A stretch of 64,000 bases of DNA from Geobacter sp. (GCA_016177775.1 JACOUQ010000008.1:93372-157371), one strand, 5' to 3'; counted from the first letter of the stretch, positions 51,730-60,739 are shown. The notes: generated by a model from the letters alone, not told the origin. A program made the numbers and translations.

Positions 51730-53364
51730 ATGTCGAACATGTTTTGCTACCAGTGCGAACAGGCCGCCAACAGCGGCTGCAGCAAAGTAGGGGTCTGCGG
51801 CAAGCAGCCGGATGTGGCGGCGCTTCAGGACCAGCTCGTTTACGCCATGAAAGGCATCAGCTTCTGGGCCGACAAGGCCCGCGAAAAAGAGGCGAAGGAC
51901 CAGGAGATCGACCGCTTCATGATCGACGGCCTCTTCACCACCGTCACCAATGTTGATTTCAGCGCGGAAGAGATCGCCAAGCTCGTCCGCAAGGGTGCCC
52001 ATCTCCGCGACAAGGCCCAGACCCTCTTCGAGAAGGCCAACGGCAGCGCATATCAAGGCAACGTTCCCGAGGCGGCCAAGCCCTTTGCCGCCGGCACCAC
52101 CTCCGAACTGGTGGCCCTCGGCGAAATGCACGGGGTCAAAGACGACAGCATCGATGCTGACGTGAAATCGGTCCAGGAAATCCTGATCTACGGCATCAAG
52201 GGCTACGCGGCCTACGCCCACCATGCCCTGGTGATCGGCCTGGAAAACGACGAAATCTATGCCTTCACCCACAAGGCCCTCGCCGCCACCCTCGACAAGA
52301 ACCTCGGCCTTATGGACTTCGTCGGCCTCGCCATGGAGTGCGGCCGGATCAACCTGGTCACCATGGAACTCCTCAACAAAGCCAACACCGACAGCTACGG
52401 CCACCCGGTCCCGACCCCGGTCCAGCTCGGCACCAAGGCGGGCAAGGCGATCCTCGTCTCCGGCCACGACCTCCGCATGCTGGAAGAGCTCCTGAAGCAG
52501 ACCGAGGGAACCGGCGTCAACGTCTACACCCACGGCGAGATGCTCCCGGCCCACGGCTATCCCGGCCTCAAGAAGTACAGCCACCTCGCCGGCAACTTCG
52601 GCGGCGCATGGCAGGACCAGGCAAAGGAATTCGTCAACTTCCCCGGCGCCATCATCTTCAACACCAACTGCATCCAGCGCCCGGCCGACAGCTACAAGGA
52701 CCGCCTCTTCACCTGGGGGCTGGTGCAGTGGCCCGACGTGAAGAACATCGAAGGGTGGGACTTCTCGGCTGTCATCAAGAAAGCCCAGGAACTCCCCGGC
52801 TTCGATGAAAATCCCGGCAAGGAGATCCTGACCGGCTTCGGCCACAACGCGGTGCTCGGCGTGGCCGACAAGGTTATCGACGCAGTGAAGGCCGGCCAGA
52901 TCCGCCACTTCTTCCTGATCGGCGGCTGCGACGGCGCCAAATCCGGGCGCAACTACTACACCGAGTTCGCCGAGCAAGTCCCCAAAGACTGCGTGATCCT
53001 GACCCTTGCCTGCGGCAAGTACCGCTTCAACAAGCTCGACTTCGGCGACATCGGCGGCATCCCGCGCCTTCTCGACATCGGCCAGTGCAACGACGCCTAC
53101 TCGGCAATCCAGATCGCCGTGGCCCTTGCCGGCGCCTTCGAATGCGGAGTGAACGACCTGCCGCTTTCCATGATTCTCTCCTGGTACGAGCAGAAGGCCG
53201 TGGCGATCCTCCTGACCCTCCTCCACCTGGGGATCAAGAATATCAAGATCGGGCCTAGCCTCCCGGCGTTCATCACCCCCAACGTCCTCAACTTCCTGGT
53301 GGAGAACTTCAACATCGCCCCGATCGGCACTGCCGAAGGGGACCTGAAGCAGATCCTCGGCTAA
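51730..53364 (+). CDS. hcp: hybrid-cluster protein (hydroxylamine reductase), class I
   Basis: A 544-residue hybrid-cluster protein. The N-terminal cysteines C6, C9, C17 and C23 (CYQCEQ, SGCSKVGVCG) have the spacing C-x2-C-x7-C-x5-C of class I/III proteins that bind [4Fe-4S]. Hybrid-cluster ligands are expected in NTNCIQRPAD, GGCDGAKSGRN and TLACGKYRFNK. It reduces hydroxylamine and/or NO and protects against nitrosative stress. Start 51730 has AAGGAGG before it. An in-frame ATG at 51664 also has a good site (AGGAGAGAGGG) and would add 22 residues. A class II-type CRP/FNR site lies upstream and a strong terminator follows. Confidence 0.96.
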   Translation: MSNMFCYQCEQAANSGCSKVGVCGKQPDVAALQDQLVYAMKGISFWADKAREKEAKDQEIDRFMIDGLFTTVTNVDFSAEEIAKLVRKGAHLRDKAQTLFEKANGSAYQGNVPEAAKPFAAGTTSELVALGEMHGVKDDSIDADVKSVQEILIYGIKGYAAYAHHALVIGLENDEIYAFTHKALAATLDKNLGLMDFVGLAMECGRINLVTMELLNKANTDSYGHPVPTPVQLGTKAGKAILVSGHDLRMLEELLKQTEGTGVNVYTHGEMLPAHGYPGLKKYSHLAGNFGGAWQDQAKEFVNFPGAIIFNTNCIQRPADSYKDRLFTWGLVQWPDVKNIEGWDFSAVIKKAQELPGFDENPGKEILTGFGHNAVLGVADKVIDAVKAGQIRHFFLIGGCDGAKSGRNYYTEFAEQVPKDCVILTLACGKYRFNKLDFGDIGGIPRLLDIGQCNDAYSAIQIAVALAGAFECGVNDLPLSMILSWYEQKAVAILLTLLHLGIKNIKIGPSLPAFITPNVLNFLVENFNIAPIGTAEGDLKQILG

Positions 53365-53371
53365 AAAACAA

Positions 53372-53420
53372 CGGGGAGATATTGCCGATGCAGCATGCGG
53401 CAATATCTCCCCGAAGTTTT
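53372..53420 (+). terminator. intrinsic terminator of hcp
   Basis: CGGGGAGATATTGCCG-ATGCAGCATG-CGGCAATATCTCCCCG followed by AAGTTTTCT, directly after the stop codon. The stem is 16 base pairs, unusually long. Confidence 0.9.
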
Positions 53421-53610
53421 CTCACCAGCCATCGATTTTTCAATAAGTTACAATGACGTTACGCGTCAACATTTTGTGCCTCTTTTTTAGGCAATTTGCT
53501 ATTCCGATTGAATTGTGTTCCACTTTTTCTTCCATCAACGTGTTTTCCACAAGCCTTTCCACAGACTTTGTGGAACATCCGCGAACAACGCGAATTTACG
53601 GGACAATTCG

Positions 53611-54168
53611 TTATTTCCCCAGGGCCTTCGATGTGCACGACTCCTGGTCGATGCGCACCGCACTTCCCTTTTTCACCTCGCGCCGGCATTTATCCCCCTC
53701 CGCCGCCACTGTCCCCCGTTGGACCGACACTTCCATTGCCCCGTCATCCGTGGCCTCCACAGTAAAAACAGCTTTTCCCTTCGGCTCGGCCAATCCTGCC
53801 GCGGTCTCGAAAACCAACCTGTTCGGCGTAGCTGTCACATATTCCACCTTTGCCGCCCCCTTGCTGAGGTAGAAACCCGTTATTTCGGCATTCAGCTCGA
53901 TCACGGTCATACTGCTCCCGGTACCCAGGCGGAGAAGAGTATTTTTGAACAGAACCAGTTCAGCCTCCCCCTTGCCGACCTGAATGGAGTCGACCTGCTT
54001 CAGCCGCGTCCCTTCCTGGAGCGGCCCCCATTCCGTTCCGCCGAATACCCCGATCGTCACATCCCCCGACACCCCCTTGACCACCAAATCTTCGTTCCAT
54101 GAATCAGCAGACACGCCTACAGGAGACAGTAGACAGCACAGAGACAAAATAGCCAGGAGCTTCTGCAT
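53611..54168 (-). CDS. secreted FecR-domain protein
   Basis: A 185-residue protein with a signal peptide (MQKLLAILSLCCLLSPVGVSA) and a FecR-type beta domain: VKGVSGDVTIGVFGGTEWGP, LKQVDSIQVGKGEAELVLFK, LRLGTGSSMTVIELN and a later FTVEATDDGAMEVSVQRG. There is no TM helix, so it is periplasmic and not an anti-sigma factor in the usual arrangement. It is convergent with hcp. The 190 bases between its stop and the hcp terminator hold no clear gene. Confidence 0.82.
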   Translation of the reverse strand: MQKLLAILSLCCLLSPVGVSADSWNEDLVVKGVSGDVTIGVFGGTEWGPLQEGTRLKQVDSIQVGKGEAELVLFKNTLLRLGTGSSMTVIELNAEITGFYLSKGAAKVEYVTATPNRLVFETAAGLAEPKGKAVFTVEATDDGAMEVSVQRGTVAAEGDKCRREVKKGSAVRIDQESCTSKALGK

Positions 54169-54537
54169 AGACCCCTCCTCATCCAGAAATTACCGGTGGA
54201 TTGTAACCCAATATCTTTTTAATTTCCATCCAAACCGCAGCTGCGTAAACAGAGGAAAGCCTGGACACTCTTCGCATATAGAGATTGGTTGCCTTGATGA
54301 AAGAAATGTCATGGAATGTCGCGGAGTTACTCGGCCATAAGGCGGCGTGCTCGGTCATTTTGCGGCGTAAATCCGGGGCGCAGAAAAAAATCTACAGACG
54401 GCACAATTTGTAAGGTGTTGCGATACGGAGTGGAGCGGGAGCCAGGTAGATTGGGTGAATGACGGTAAGAACTTTGCAGTTACATGAAAATGCTTTATAT
54501 TCAAGTCGGCGTAATTTGCGCTCAACGGAAGATTCAT
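54169..54537. other. intergenic region with a tandem 20-bp repeat
   Basis: No gene is supported. At 54331-54370 two tandem 20-base units, CTCGGCCATAAGGCGGCGTG and CTCGGTCATTTTGCGGCGTA, match at 15 of 20 positions. Repeated 20-base units are found at the ends of some insertion sequences (for example IS21-like), so this may be a leftover end. No transposase fragment is visible. Confidence 0.4.
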
Positions 54538-55080
54538 ATGAACATACGACGGTTTTTGCTTGTGGCAATATTTCTGGCGGTTGCGTCCCGCTCGCACGCC
54601 TTCTGTTTCCAGGAGGCGGGGGAGAAGTACGGAATCAGCCCGCTGCTGCTGGAATCCATCGCCCGGACCGAGTCAGGGCTGAAGGTGTCTGCTGTGGGGG
54701 TCAATGTCAACGGCAGCCGCGACCTGGGGCTGATGCAGATCAACTCCTCCTGGATTCGCCCACTCGGCCTGGATCCGGAGCGGCTCGTCACGGACGCCTG
54801 CTACAATACGGAGGTGGGGGCGCGGATCCTCAGGGAATGCATCGACCGCAAGGGGTACACGTGGGAGGCGGTGGGGTGCTACAACGCGGTCACCAGGTCG
54901 AAGCAGATCAAGTATTCCCGGAGGGTGTACAATGCTCTGAAGAAGGCCGCTGCCGCTTTGGCGACGGCAAAACGGCAGGAGGCGCAGCAGCAGGTGGCCA
55001 GGCGGGGTGAGCCGGTGCCGCCGGAGCTATCGTTTGCGGTTAGCGACGCCTTCAATGAGCCACAGGAGCTGCACCAGTGA
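54538..55080 (+). CDS. lytic transglycosylase (IagB/VirB1-like)
   Basis: A 180-residue secreted lytic transglycosylase. Leader MNIRRFLLVAIFLAVASRSHA, then the SLT fold: ESIARTESGLKVSAVGVN with the catalytic Glu in RTESGLK, GLMQINSSW, and ATRVLRECI-like ARILRECIDRKG, then YNAVTRSKQIKYSRRV. Two cysteine pairs are likely disulfides. Such enzymes open the peptidoglycan for large secretion machines. The start is placed at MNIRRF, where the leader is complete. It lies 180 bases before the type I secretion genes. Confidence 0.88.
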   Translation: MNIRRFLLVAIFLAVASRSHAFCFQEAGEKYGISPLLLESIARTESGLKVSAVGVNVNGSRDLGLMQINSSWIRPLGLDPERLVTDACYNTEVGARILRECIDRKGYTWEAVGCYNAVTRSKQIKYSRRVYNALKKAAAALATAKRQEAQQQVARRGEPVPPELSFAVSDAFNEPQELHQ

Positions 55081-55260
55081 GTCTTGTCACCTATATTCTG
55101 AAAAAGCAGCAATCAGTGAAGCCGTAGCGGCACGTCCCGCTGGCCTGCCGGGATCGCATGGTGTCCGGACGGGAACAGTGCGGCGGCATCTGCTCAGACA
55201 AAATTTAACCCAATTAGTTGGGCGTGCAGTGTATTTTTTTTAAATGCAAGGAGTGGGTTG

Positions 55261-56985
55261 GTGACTTACAGATTCAAGTGGTACTGTTGTGTCCTCGTTT
55301 TAATTCTGCAATTCGTCTTGTCCCCTATTGCTACAACTGTAGCGGCTCAAATGCAGGTTGAGGGTGCTGAACCCCAATCTGCCCCCTCTCAAGATCTCGA
55401 CCTCCCCGAGCTTGCAGCTCAAAATATTCCTCTGCAGGAGAGCGACGGTTTACCGGATTCTCTCCCATCACAAAAGATTGACGGATCTCGACAAGCTGCC
55501 AGTGGCTTCGCTGTGCCGGAAAAACAGAATCTGGCAGAATTGATCGGCAAGTCTGACATTGCAGTATCGGTGGATGTTGACGGTCAATTCATAAGAAATA
55601 TGGCTGAAAATCAAATTTTCGAGGGAGAATTTGCCAGTCAGGTAGGTGAGGCAAACCTCCCGGAGTCGATCCACGCAGGCCGAAGCTTCAATCGTGAAAG
55701 CCTCGCGACTTTGGCGCGTACGGAGCAGGCAAAAGCGCAAACCGGACAGGCCCTTGCCCTCCTGCTCCCTTCCGCGACAGTGCGTGCCAATTACGGCTAT
55801 GAAACCTCCAAGCCTTCGGTTGTAATCAGCGACATAACCGGGGAGCCTATCTCCTCGGATACGCACACACGTTATGATGTGGCGTTTTCCGCGCGCCAGC
55901 CCTTGTTCGACCTCCCCTCTTTTCTGGATTGGCGACGCCGTAAAGTTATAGAACAGGCGCGCGGAGAGAATTATCGCGTAAGCGACGGTGATGCCTATGT
56001 CTCCGCGGTCAACGTCTATCTTTCCCTGGTATCCAGCCGTCTGCAAACTGACGTGACGCGCGATTTTGAAACCCGGCTTTCGGAGTTGCTCAGCTACATC
56101 GAAAAGCGCGCCAGCGCCGGAGCAGCCAGCATTTCCGACATGGCCCGAGTACGTGCGCGCATGGAGGCAACGCTGTCGTCCCGTTTGGAACAGGAGGCGG
56201 CTCATGCGGCAGCAGGGATTGAATTCGTTCGTTTGACTAATCTCGTACCCCGGAAGGTTCGTCTTCCGCTTCTCGAGGATGTTGGCGCTTCGTTGCTGCC
56301 GCAATCCTTTGCCTTAGCCGTTACCACAGCCATGAAATCCAACCCGGAAATTGCTTCTCTTGCAGCCGAGGTGAAGGCTGCAAAAATCGATATATCGGCG
56401 GCAAAGGGTCGATTTCTGCCCCGCCTCGACGCGGAGTATACGGATACTTATTCCCGTGGCGCGGGCGGTGAGCCCCGTTCCCAGAGAGATCAGCGCTACA
56501 TGCTGGTGCTGAACTGGAATCTTCTCAGTGGCGGGAGTGATTACCAGAACCATGTGGAACGCTCGTCGCGACATAAGGAATTGCAGTACCGCCTGGACGA
56601 CCAGCGCCGCCGGGTTGTTCAGACACTGTCAGCCAATTATGCAACGCTTGCAGCAACAAGAGAGCGGATCGCCTCCGGTTATGAGGAACTGACGTCGATT
56701 TCCACCGCAGCGGAGGCCATGTCCAAACGCATGCTTTCCGGCAACCAGTCCCTCCTGGATCTGCTTGATGTCTATGAGCGTTTCTACCAGGTTCGCTCCC
56801 GTCTGATCAGCCTGCATATCCTTGAGATGAGCACGGTGGCCCAGTTGGTTCGGTTGACGCTCGGCACTCCAGGAGCGGCTTCCGCGATTAAAACAGAGCC
56901 AACAAATCCAGATAAGCTGAACATTACCACTACGCCGTTGGCAATGGATGCCCCGGCACATCCCGGAACAGCTAAAGAACTATAA
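55261..56985 (+). CDS. TolC-family outer-membrane efflux protein of type I secretion
   Basis: A 574-residue TolC-like protein. Signal peptide about 1-29 (QFVLSPIATTVAAQ). The mature part starts with about 110 unusual residues of Pro/Glu/Gln-rich and linker sequence, then two OEP repeats of helical barrel (about 140-340 and 350-540), including SARQPLFDLPSFLDWRRR and VLNWNLLSGGSDYQNHVERS. It forms the outer-membrane duct for a secreted adhesin. GTG at 55261 follows AAGGAG by 7 bases; TTG one codon earlier is possible. It begins a set of genes reading toward a giant adhesin. Confidence 0.9.
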   Translation: MTYRFKWYCCVLVLILQFVLSPIATTVAAQMQVEGAEPQSAPSQDLDLPELAAQNIPLQESDGLPDSLPSQKIDGSRQAASGFAVPEKQNLAELIGKSDIAVSVDVDGQFIRNMAENQIFEGEFASQVGEANLPESIHAGRSFNRESLATLARTEQAKAQTGQALALLLPSATVRANYGYETSKPSVVISDITGEPISSDTHTRYDVAFSARQPLFDLPSFLDWRRRKVIEQARGENYRVSDGDAYVSAVNVYLSLVSSRLQTDVTRDFETRLSELLSYIEKRASAGAASISDMARVRARMEATLSSRLEQEAAHAAAGIEFVRLTNLVPRKVRLPLLEDVGASLLPQSFALAVTTAMKSNPEIASLAAEVKAAKIDISAAKGRFLPRLDAEYTDTYSRGAGGEPRSQRDQRYMLVLNWNLLSGGSDYQNHVERSSRHKELQYRLDDQRRRVVQTLSANYATLAATRERIASGYEELTSISTAAEAMSKRMLSGNQSLLDLLDVYERFYQVRSRLISLHILEMSTVAQLVRLTLGTPGAASAIKTEPTNPDKLNITTTPLAMDAPAHPGTAKEL

Positions 56986-57008
56986 TCGCCTGAAGGTGGA
57001 CAATCGGT

Positions 57009-57698
57009 ATGTCAATTGATCATGATGAGAACAACGACGGCTCGGATCATTTCTGGCCCGGCTACGTGGATGCCGTTACCAATCTGGTGCTAAACCTCCT
57101 TTTTCTTCTGACCATAATGACCGTCGCCGTATTCATGTTTGCCCTCGAGTTGGGGCGCTCCAGCAAAAGTGCGTCGGACAAGCCGCCGGTCGCCTCCGCC
57201 AAACATCGTGCTGAAGCCGTTTCCAAGACAACAGCCGATCCTGTCACGGAAAATATAGCCTTAAAACGTGAAATCCAGCGCCTGAATACGGAGCTTGCTC
57301 AGAGGGTTTCCCAAAATGTGCAACCTGTACGTGGTGGGTTGGCAAAAACCGTCGATGTAACGTCCAATGTGCCAAAGCCACAGAGCGGACTCGATAAGAC
57401 GGCTGCAAGTAATCTCGAAATCGTAGTGCGTTTCACGGATGAAGCCGTAGCGTTTACGCCGGCAGAACACGATCGATTGCGCGAATCCTTGAAGCCTGTA
57501 GTGGCAAGTGAGAAAGCTGGTATTCGCGTCGAAGTCCCGGCCGGTTTTTCCGAGGCCAAACGCATGGGATTCTATCGAGCCATGGCTGTGCGAAATTTAC
57601 TGATCGAAATGAAGATGCCCAAGGACAAAATTAACGTCTCGGTAGTTGAAGGAAAAAGCAATGCAAACGCCTCTCTGGTAATGGTCAGGTCGCGGTGA
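57009..57698 (+). CDS. MotB-like proton-channel protein (SiiA-like)
   Basis: A 229-residue protein with one TM helix at about 20-45. Its start GYVDAVTNLVLNLLFLLTIM matches the MotB/SiiA helix with the ion-carrying Asp at D21. A linker with KTTADPVTENIALKREI follows, then an OmpA-like C-terminal domain (about 135-229; LEIVVRFTDEAVAFTPAEHD, GFYRAMAVRNLLIEMKMPKD). Peptidoglycan-binding residues are only partly kept: the Arg in YRAMAVR is there, but no clear T-D-x-x-G Asp. It is next to a TolC gene and overlaps the HlyD gene, so it belongs to the secretion operon. In Salmonella, SiiA and SiiB form a channel that controls adhesin function. Confidence 0.78.
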   Translation: MSIDHDENNDGSDHFWPGYVDAVTNLVLNLLFLLTIMTVAVFMFALELGRSSKSASDKPPVASAKHRAEAVSKTTADPVTENIALKREIQRLNTELAQRVSQNVQPVRGGLAKTVDVTSNVPKPQSGLDKTAASNLEIVVRFTDEAVAFTPAEHDRLRESLKPVVASEKAGIRVEVPAGFSEAKRMGFYRAMAVRNLLIEMKMPKDKINVSVVEGKSNANASLVMVRSR

Positions 57699-59005
57699 CG
57701 GAGGCTAAGCGATTTCCCATGTTCAGTAAGGCGAGTGGATTTTTAAAGTGCTTGTCACCCCAGCGCACCTTTGTCATGTTGCTGATGGTCAGCAGCGCAA
57801 GCGCACTGCTCTGGGCCGCGATTGCCGAAGTAGATACCATTGTGCGCGCTGAGGGACAGATCATCCCTGCCGGCAAGTCGCAAATCGTGCAACATCTTGA
57901 AGGGGGCATTGTCCGGACAATTCTGGTCCAGGAAGGTCAGGTCGTTGTTGCCGGACAACCGTTGATGGAGCTGTCGGATGTGCAGGCACGTTCAAATCTG
58001 GGGCAGGACCAGTCGAAGCTTGATGCTCTGCGTGGGCGCGAGGCCCGCTTGCTTGCCGAGTTGAATGGCCAAAACGCGATCTTCTTCCCGAAAACAATGA
58101 ACGACCCCAATGTCATCCGTGTGGAAACCGCTGCATGGCAAGCCCGTCGCGCCCAACTTGCCGAAGAGGTTCAGGTATTGCAGGCCCAAGGCATGCAAAA
58201 GAAGAACGAGCTTACGGAAACAACTTCAAAGCGCCAAAATCTGCTTGAAGAGTTGGATCTGGCTAGAAAGCAGTATCAAGTTATTGCCGGGTTGAGGAAA
58301 AACAACGCCGCCTCCGAATTGGAAGTGCTGGATGCCCAGACGCGCCTTCAACGACTCAAATCGCAAATCGCCGAAGCAACAACCGTTGCCCCGCGCCTGC
58401 AAGCCGCGCACTCAGAAGCCGAATCACGGGTTAAGGAAGCTGTTGCCCGTTTTCGTGCCGAAGCATCTTCTGAATTGACGCAAGTGCGTGCGGAAATTGA
58501 GAAATCAAGTCACGAAATCGGCACCAACGTCGACCGCCTCGACCGGAATATCGTAAGGAGCCCGGTTGCGGGGCTCATCAACAAATTGAATATCACCACC
58601 ATTGGCGCCGTAGTGCGTCCCAGCGAGGTGCTGCTGGAAATTACGCCGAGTGATCAGCGTATCGTCATCCAGACCCGTGCAAAACCCAACGACCGCGCCA
58701 ACTTGCGCCGGGGGTTGCCGGCGCGTGTGCGTATCGGAGCATATGATTATGCCACCTACGGCACATTTAAAGGCCATGTGACCGAGGTCAGCGCTGATAC
58801 ATTGAGTGACGAGAAAGGCAACCGCTATTACCGCGTGAATGTTGAAGTTGATATGTCAACTCTCATGTCACGTGCTCGCCAACCAGATGTGCTGGTCCCC
58901 GGCATGGCTGCAACAGCCGATATTGCAGTCGGTAAACGGACAATCCTGTCGTACCTTCTTTCCCCGCTGCTCAAGTTTCGGGACGGGGCGTTCCGTGCCG
59001 GCTGA
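57695..59005 (+). CDS. HlyD-family periplasmic adaptor of type I secretion
   Basis: A 436-residue membrane-fusion protein: one TM helix (about 24-46), lipoyl half (EGQIIPAGKSQIVQHLEGGI), a long coiled-coil hairpin (about 105-290), the other lipoyl half (IVRSPVAGLINKLNITTIGA) and beta-barrel and membrane-proximal domains (ITPSDQRIVIQTRAKPND, VLVPGMAATADIAVGKRTI). This is the standard adaptor between an ABC exporter and TolC. GTG overlaps the stop of the MotB-like gene (GTGA), showing coupling. It is SiiD in the Salmonella comparison. Confidence 0.93.
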   Translation: MTEAKRFPMFSKASGFLKCLSPQRTFVMLLMVSSASALLWAAIAEVDTIVRAEGQIIPAGKSQIVQHLEGGIVRTILVQEGQVVVAGQPLMELSDVQARSNLGQDQSKLDALRGREARLLAELNGQNAIFFPKTMNDPNVIRVETAAWQARRAQLAEEVQVLQAQGMQKKNELTETTSKRQNLLEELDLARKQYQVIAGLRKNNAASELEVLDAQTRLQRLKSQIAEATTVAPRLQAAHSEAESRVKEAVARFRAEASSELTQVRAEIEKSSHEIGTNVDRLDRNIVRSPVAGLINKLNITTIGAVVRPSEVLLEITPSDQRIVIQTRAKPNDRANLRRGLPARVRIGAYDYATYGTFKGHVTEVSADTLSDEKGNRYYRVNVEVDMSTLMSRARQPDVLVPGMAATADIAVGKRTILSYLLSPLLKFRDGAFRAG

Positions 59006-59071
59006 GTTCCACTTTCAACGCTTCATGCTGACTTAATAACACTGACAAATTCCATCTAAAGAGAGAATCCC

Positions 59072-60673
59072 ATGTTTAAAAAACTCAAGATTTACTACAT
59101 GTTCGTAGCTCTCCCGTTTGTCATGCTCCTTACCGGGTCTGCGGTCTTTTTCCCTGCCATCAAATCAACCATAACCCGCAATCCCCATCCGCAAATCAAC
59201 TATGCCATCTTTGTAATTGTCCTGAGCGGCGGAGTATTTATCCTTGTCACCGCGCACAGACTGATGCGAGAAGCCAAAACACTAGTGGATTATTCCGGAG
59301 CCATACGCGCCAAGACTGATTTGGCTACCCTCCAGGGAATGACTAACGGTTATACCGGCGACATATCCTGTTTGCTGCAAATGGTTGCAGCATCAGGGGG
59401 CCGCTTCATTTCCCATCAGGAACAGGCCGCCATTGAGCATGAACTGACAAACGCCCGGACTCGGCTGAATCGTCGGAATGCCTTGCCGCAGTACCTGACC
59501 GGCCTGCTGGTCGGTATGGGGCTGCTCGGGACCTTTATTGGTCTGCTAGCGACCCTGAATGACATTTCAGTCCTGATCAGCAGCTTTGCCGATCTCGACA
59601 TGAACAATGCAAACCCTATCCAGGTGTTCAAGACCATGATCGAGCGGATGAAAGCCCCCATGCAGTCGATGGGAATTGCGTTCTCGGCCTCCATGTTCGG
59701 CCTGCTGGGGTCAATAACCCTTGGCCTCATGATGGTTGGTATACGTCGATTTCAGGGTGATATCTTCTCATTACTCAGTTCGGAAATCGCTCGGCACATC
59801 GAGGGTGCGCTTTCACGTGACGCTGTTTCTTCCAGGAGCGGGGCGGCGCGCACCGGCGATGAATACAAAGTGCTGATCCGGATCGAAGAACGGTTGACCG
59901 AGGCGGCGCGCCTGCATCAGAGAACGCTGTCTGCTGAAATGGACGACTTTCAAAAACAGCGGGCCGACATGCTGCGCACACTTTCCTTGCAGATCGAGGC
60001 GAGCAATAACCTCCGCAGCGAGTTGCAGCAGCTTGTCAGGCAACTCGGCAATATGTTCTCGGGCATGGAAAAGGGTAACAGCGAAATATCGGCCCAAATC
60101 TCCGAACTGACGGTGCAACTGGCTGCTGATGCAAAGGAATCCCAAAAGGTTATGAATGTTGTGGCGAAGAGTAACAGCGACATGTTTGCCCAGCTTTCCG
60201 AACTCACGGTCAATATGACCGGTGATGCAAAGGAATCCCATAAACTGCTCGCCATGCAGGTGGATGAGCAGAAGAGATTAAGAGATGCGCTCGATTCGTA
60301 CAATATCGAAGAGAGGTTGGCCGAAGCAGCACGCCTGCAACAACGTGCGCTCTCTGCTGAAATAGATGACTTCCGGAACCAGCGGGCCGATATGCTGCGC
60401 ACACTTGCAGAACAAGCCGAGGCGAGCAATAACCTCCGCAGCGAGTTGCAACAACTGGGCAGCCAACTCGGCACCATTTCCCATACGATGGAGAATGGTA
60501 ACGATGAGATACGCGCCCAGATTTCCGAACTTATGATTCATATGACTGCTGATGCAAAGGAATCACACAAACTGCTCACCATGCAGGTGAATGAACAGAT
60601 GAGATTGAGAGATTCACTCGATTTGCGCATAAAAAGCAATAGCCCGTTTGTCTGGACAGGTTCCAGTACTTAG
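59072..60673 (+). CDS. MotA/ExbB-like protein with repeated coiled-coil tail (SiiB-like)
   Basis: A 533-residue protein. TM helices at about 9-29, 43-61, 141-163 and 197-225; the last two carry the MotA/TolQ/ExbB features LTGLLVGMGLLGTFIGLLAT and MGIAFSASMFGLLGSITLGL. A helical tail of about 290 residues follows, with two long repeats offset by 141 residues (IEERLTEAARLHQRTLSAEM at 271 and IEERLAEAARLQQRALSAEI at 412). A third partial unit (LSELTVNMTGDAKESHKLL) sits between them. Standard MotA is about 290 residues without this. It would pair with the MotB-like protein as a proton-driven stator. Zorya defence ZorA proteins also have long tails, but context here is adhesin secretion. Confidence 0.8.
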   Translation: MFKKLKIYYMFVALPFVMLLTGSAVFFPAIKSTITRNPHPQINYAIFVIVLSGGVFILVTAHRLMREAKTLVDYSGAIRAKTDLATLQGMTNGYTGDISCLLQMVAASGGRFISHQEQAAIEHELTNARTRLNRRNALPQYLTGLLVGMGLLGTFIGLLATLNDISVLISSFADLDMNNANPIQVFKTMIERMKAPMQSMGIAFSASMFGLLGSITLGLMMVGIRRFQGDIFSLLSSEIARHIEGALSRDAVSSRSGAARTGDEYKVLIRIEERLTEAARLHQRTLSAEMDDFQKQRADMLRTLSLQIEASNNLRSELQQLVRQLGNMFSGMEKGNSEISAQISELTVQLAADAKESQKVMNVVAKSNSDMFAQLSELTVNMTGDAKESHKLLAMQVDEQKRLRDALDSYNIEERLAEAARLQQRALSAEIDDFRNQRADMLRTLAEQAEASNNLRSELQQLGSQLGTISHTMENGNDEIRAQISELMIHMTADAKESHKLLTMQVNEQMRLRDSLDLRIKSNSPFVWTGSST

Positions 60674-60739
60674 AAATTTTGGCGAGATTGTTATTTCTTT
60701 CTTTGTCAGTTGTAAAGAAAGTTGGGATTAGGGGCTTAT

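Noticed and set aside
51694..53403. 569-codon open frame on the minus strand opposite hcp
   Set aside because: It mirrors the hcp gene; the translation is low-complexity and has no recognisable motif.
53525..53580. Cluster of DnaA-box-like sequences (TTTTCCACA, TTTCCACAG, TGTGGAA)
   Set aside because: Each differs from TTATNCACA by one or more bases, there is no AT-rich unwinding region with dnaA or dnaN nearby, and the location is between hcp and a FecR gene.
59072..60673. Zorya anti-phage system (ZorA-like tail, ZorB-like partner)
   Set aside because: The pair is separated by an HlyD gene and flanked by TolC and an adhesin; no ZorC, ZorD or ZorE-type gene is nearby. Adhesin secretion fits better.
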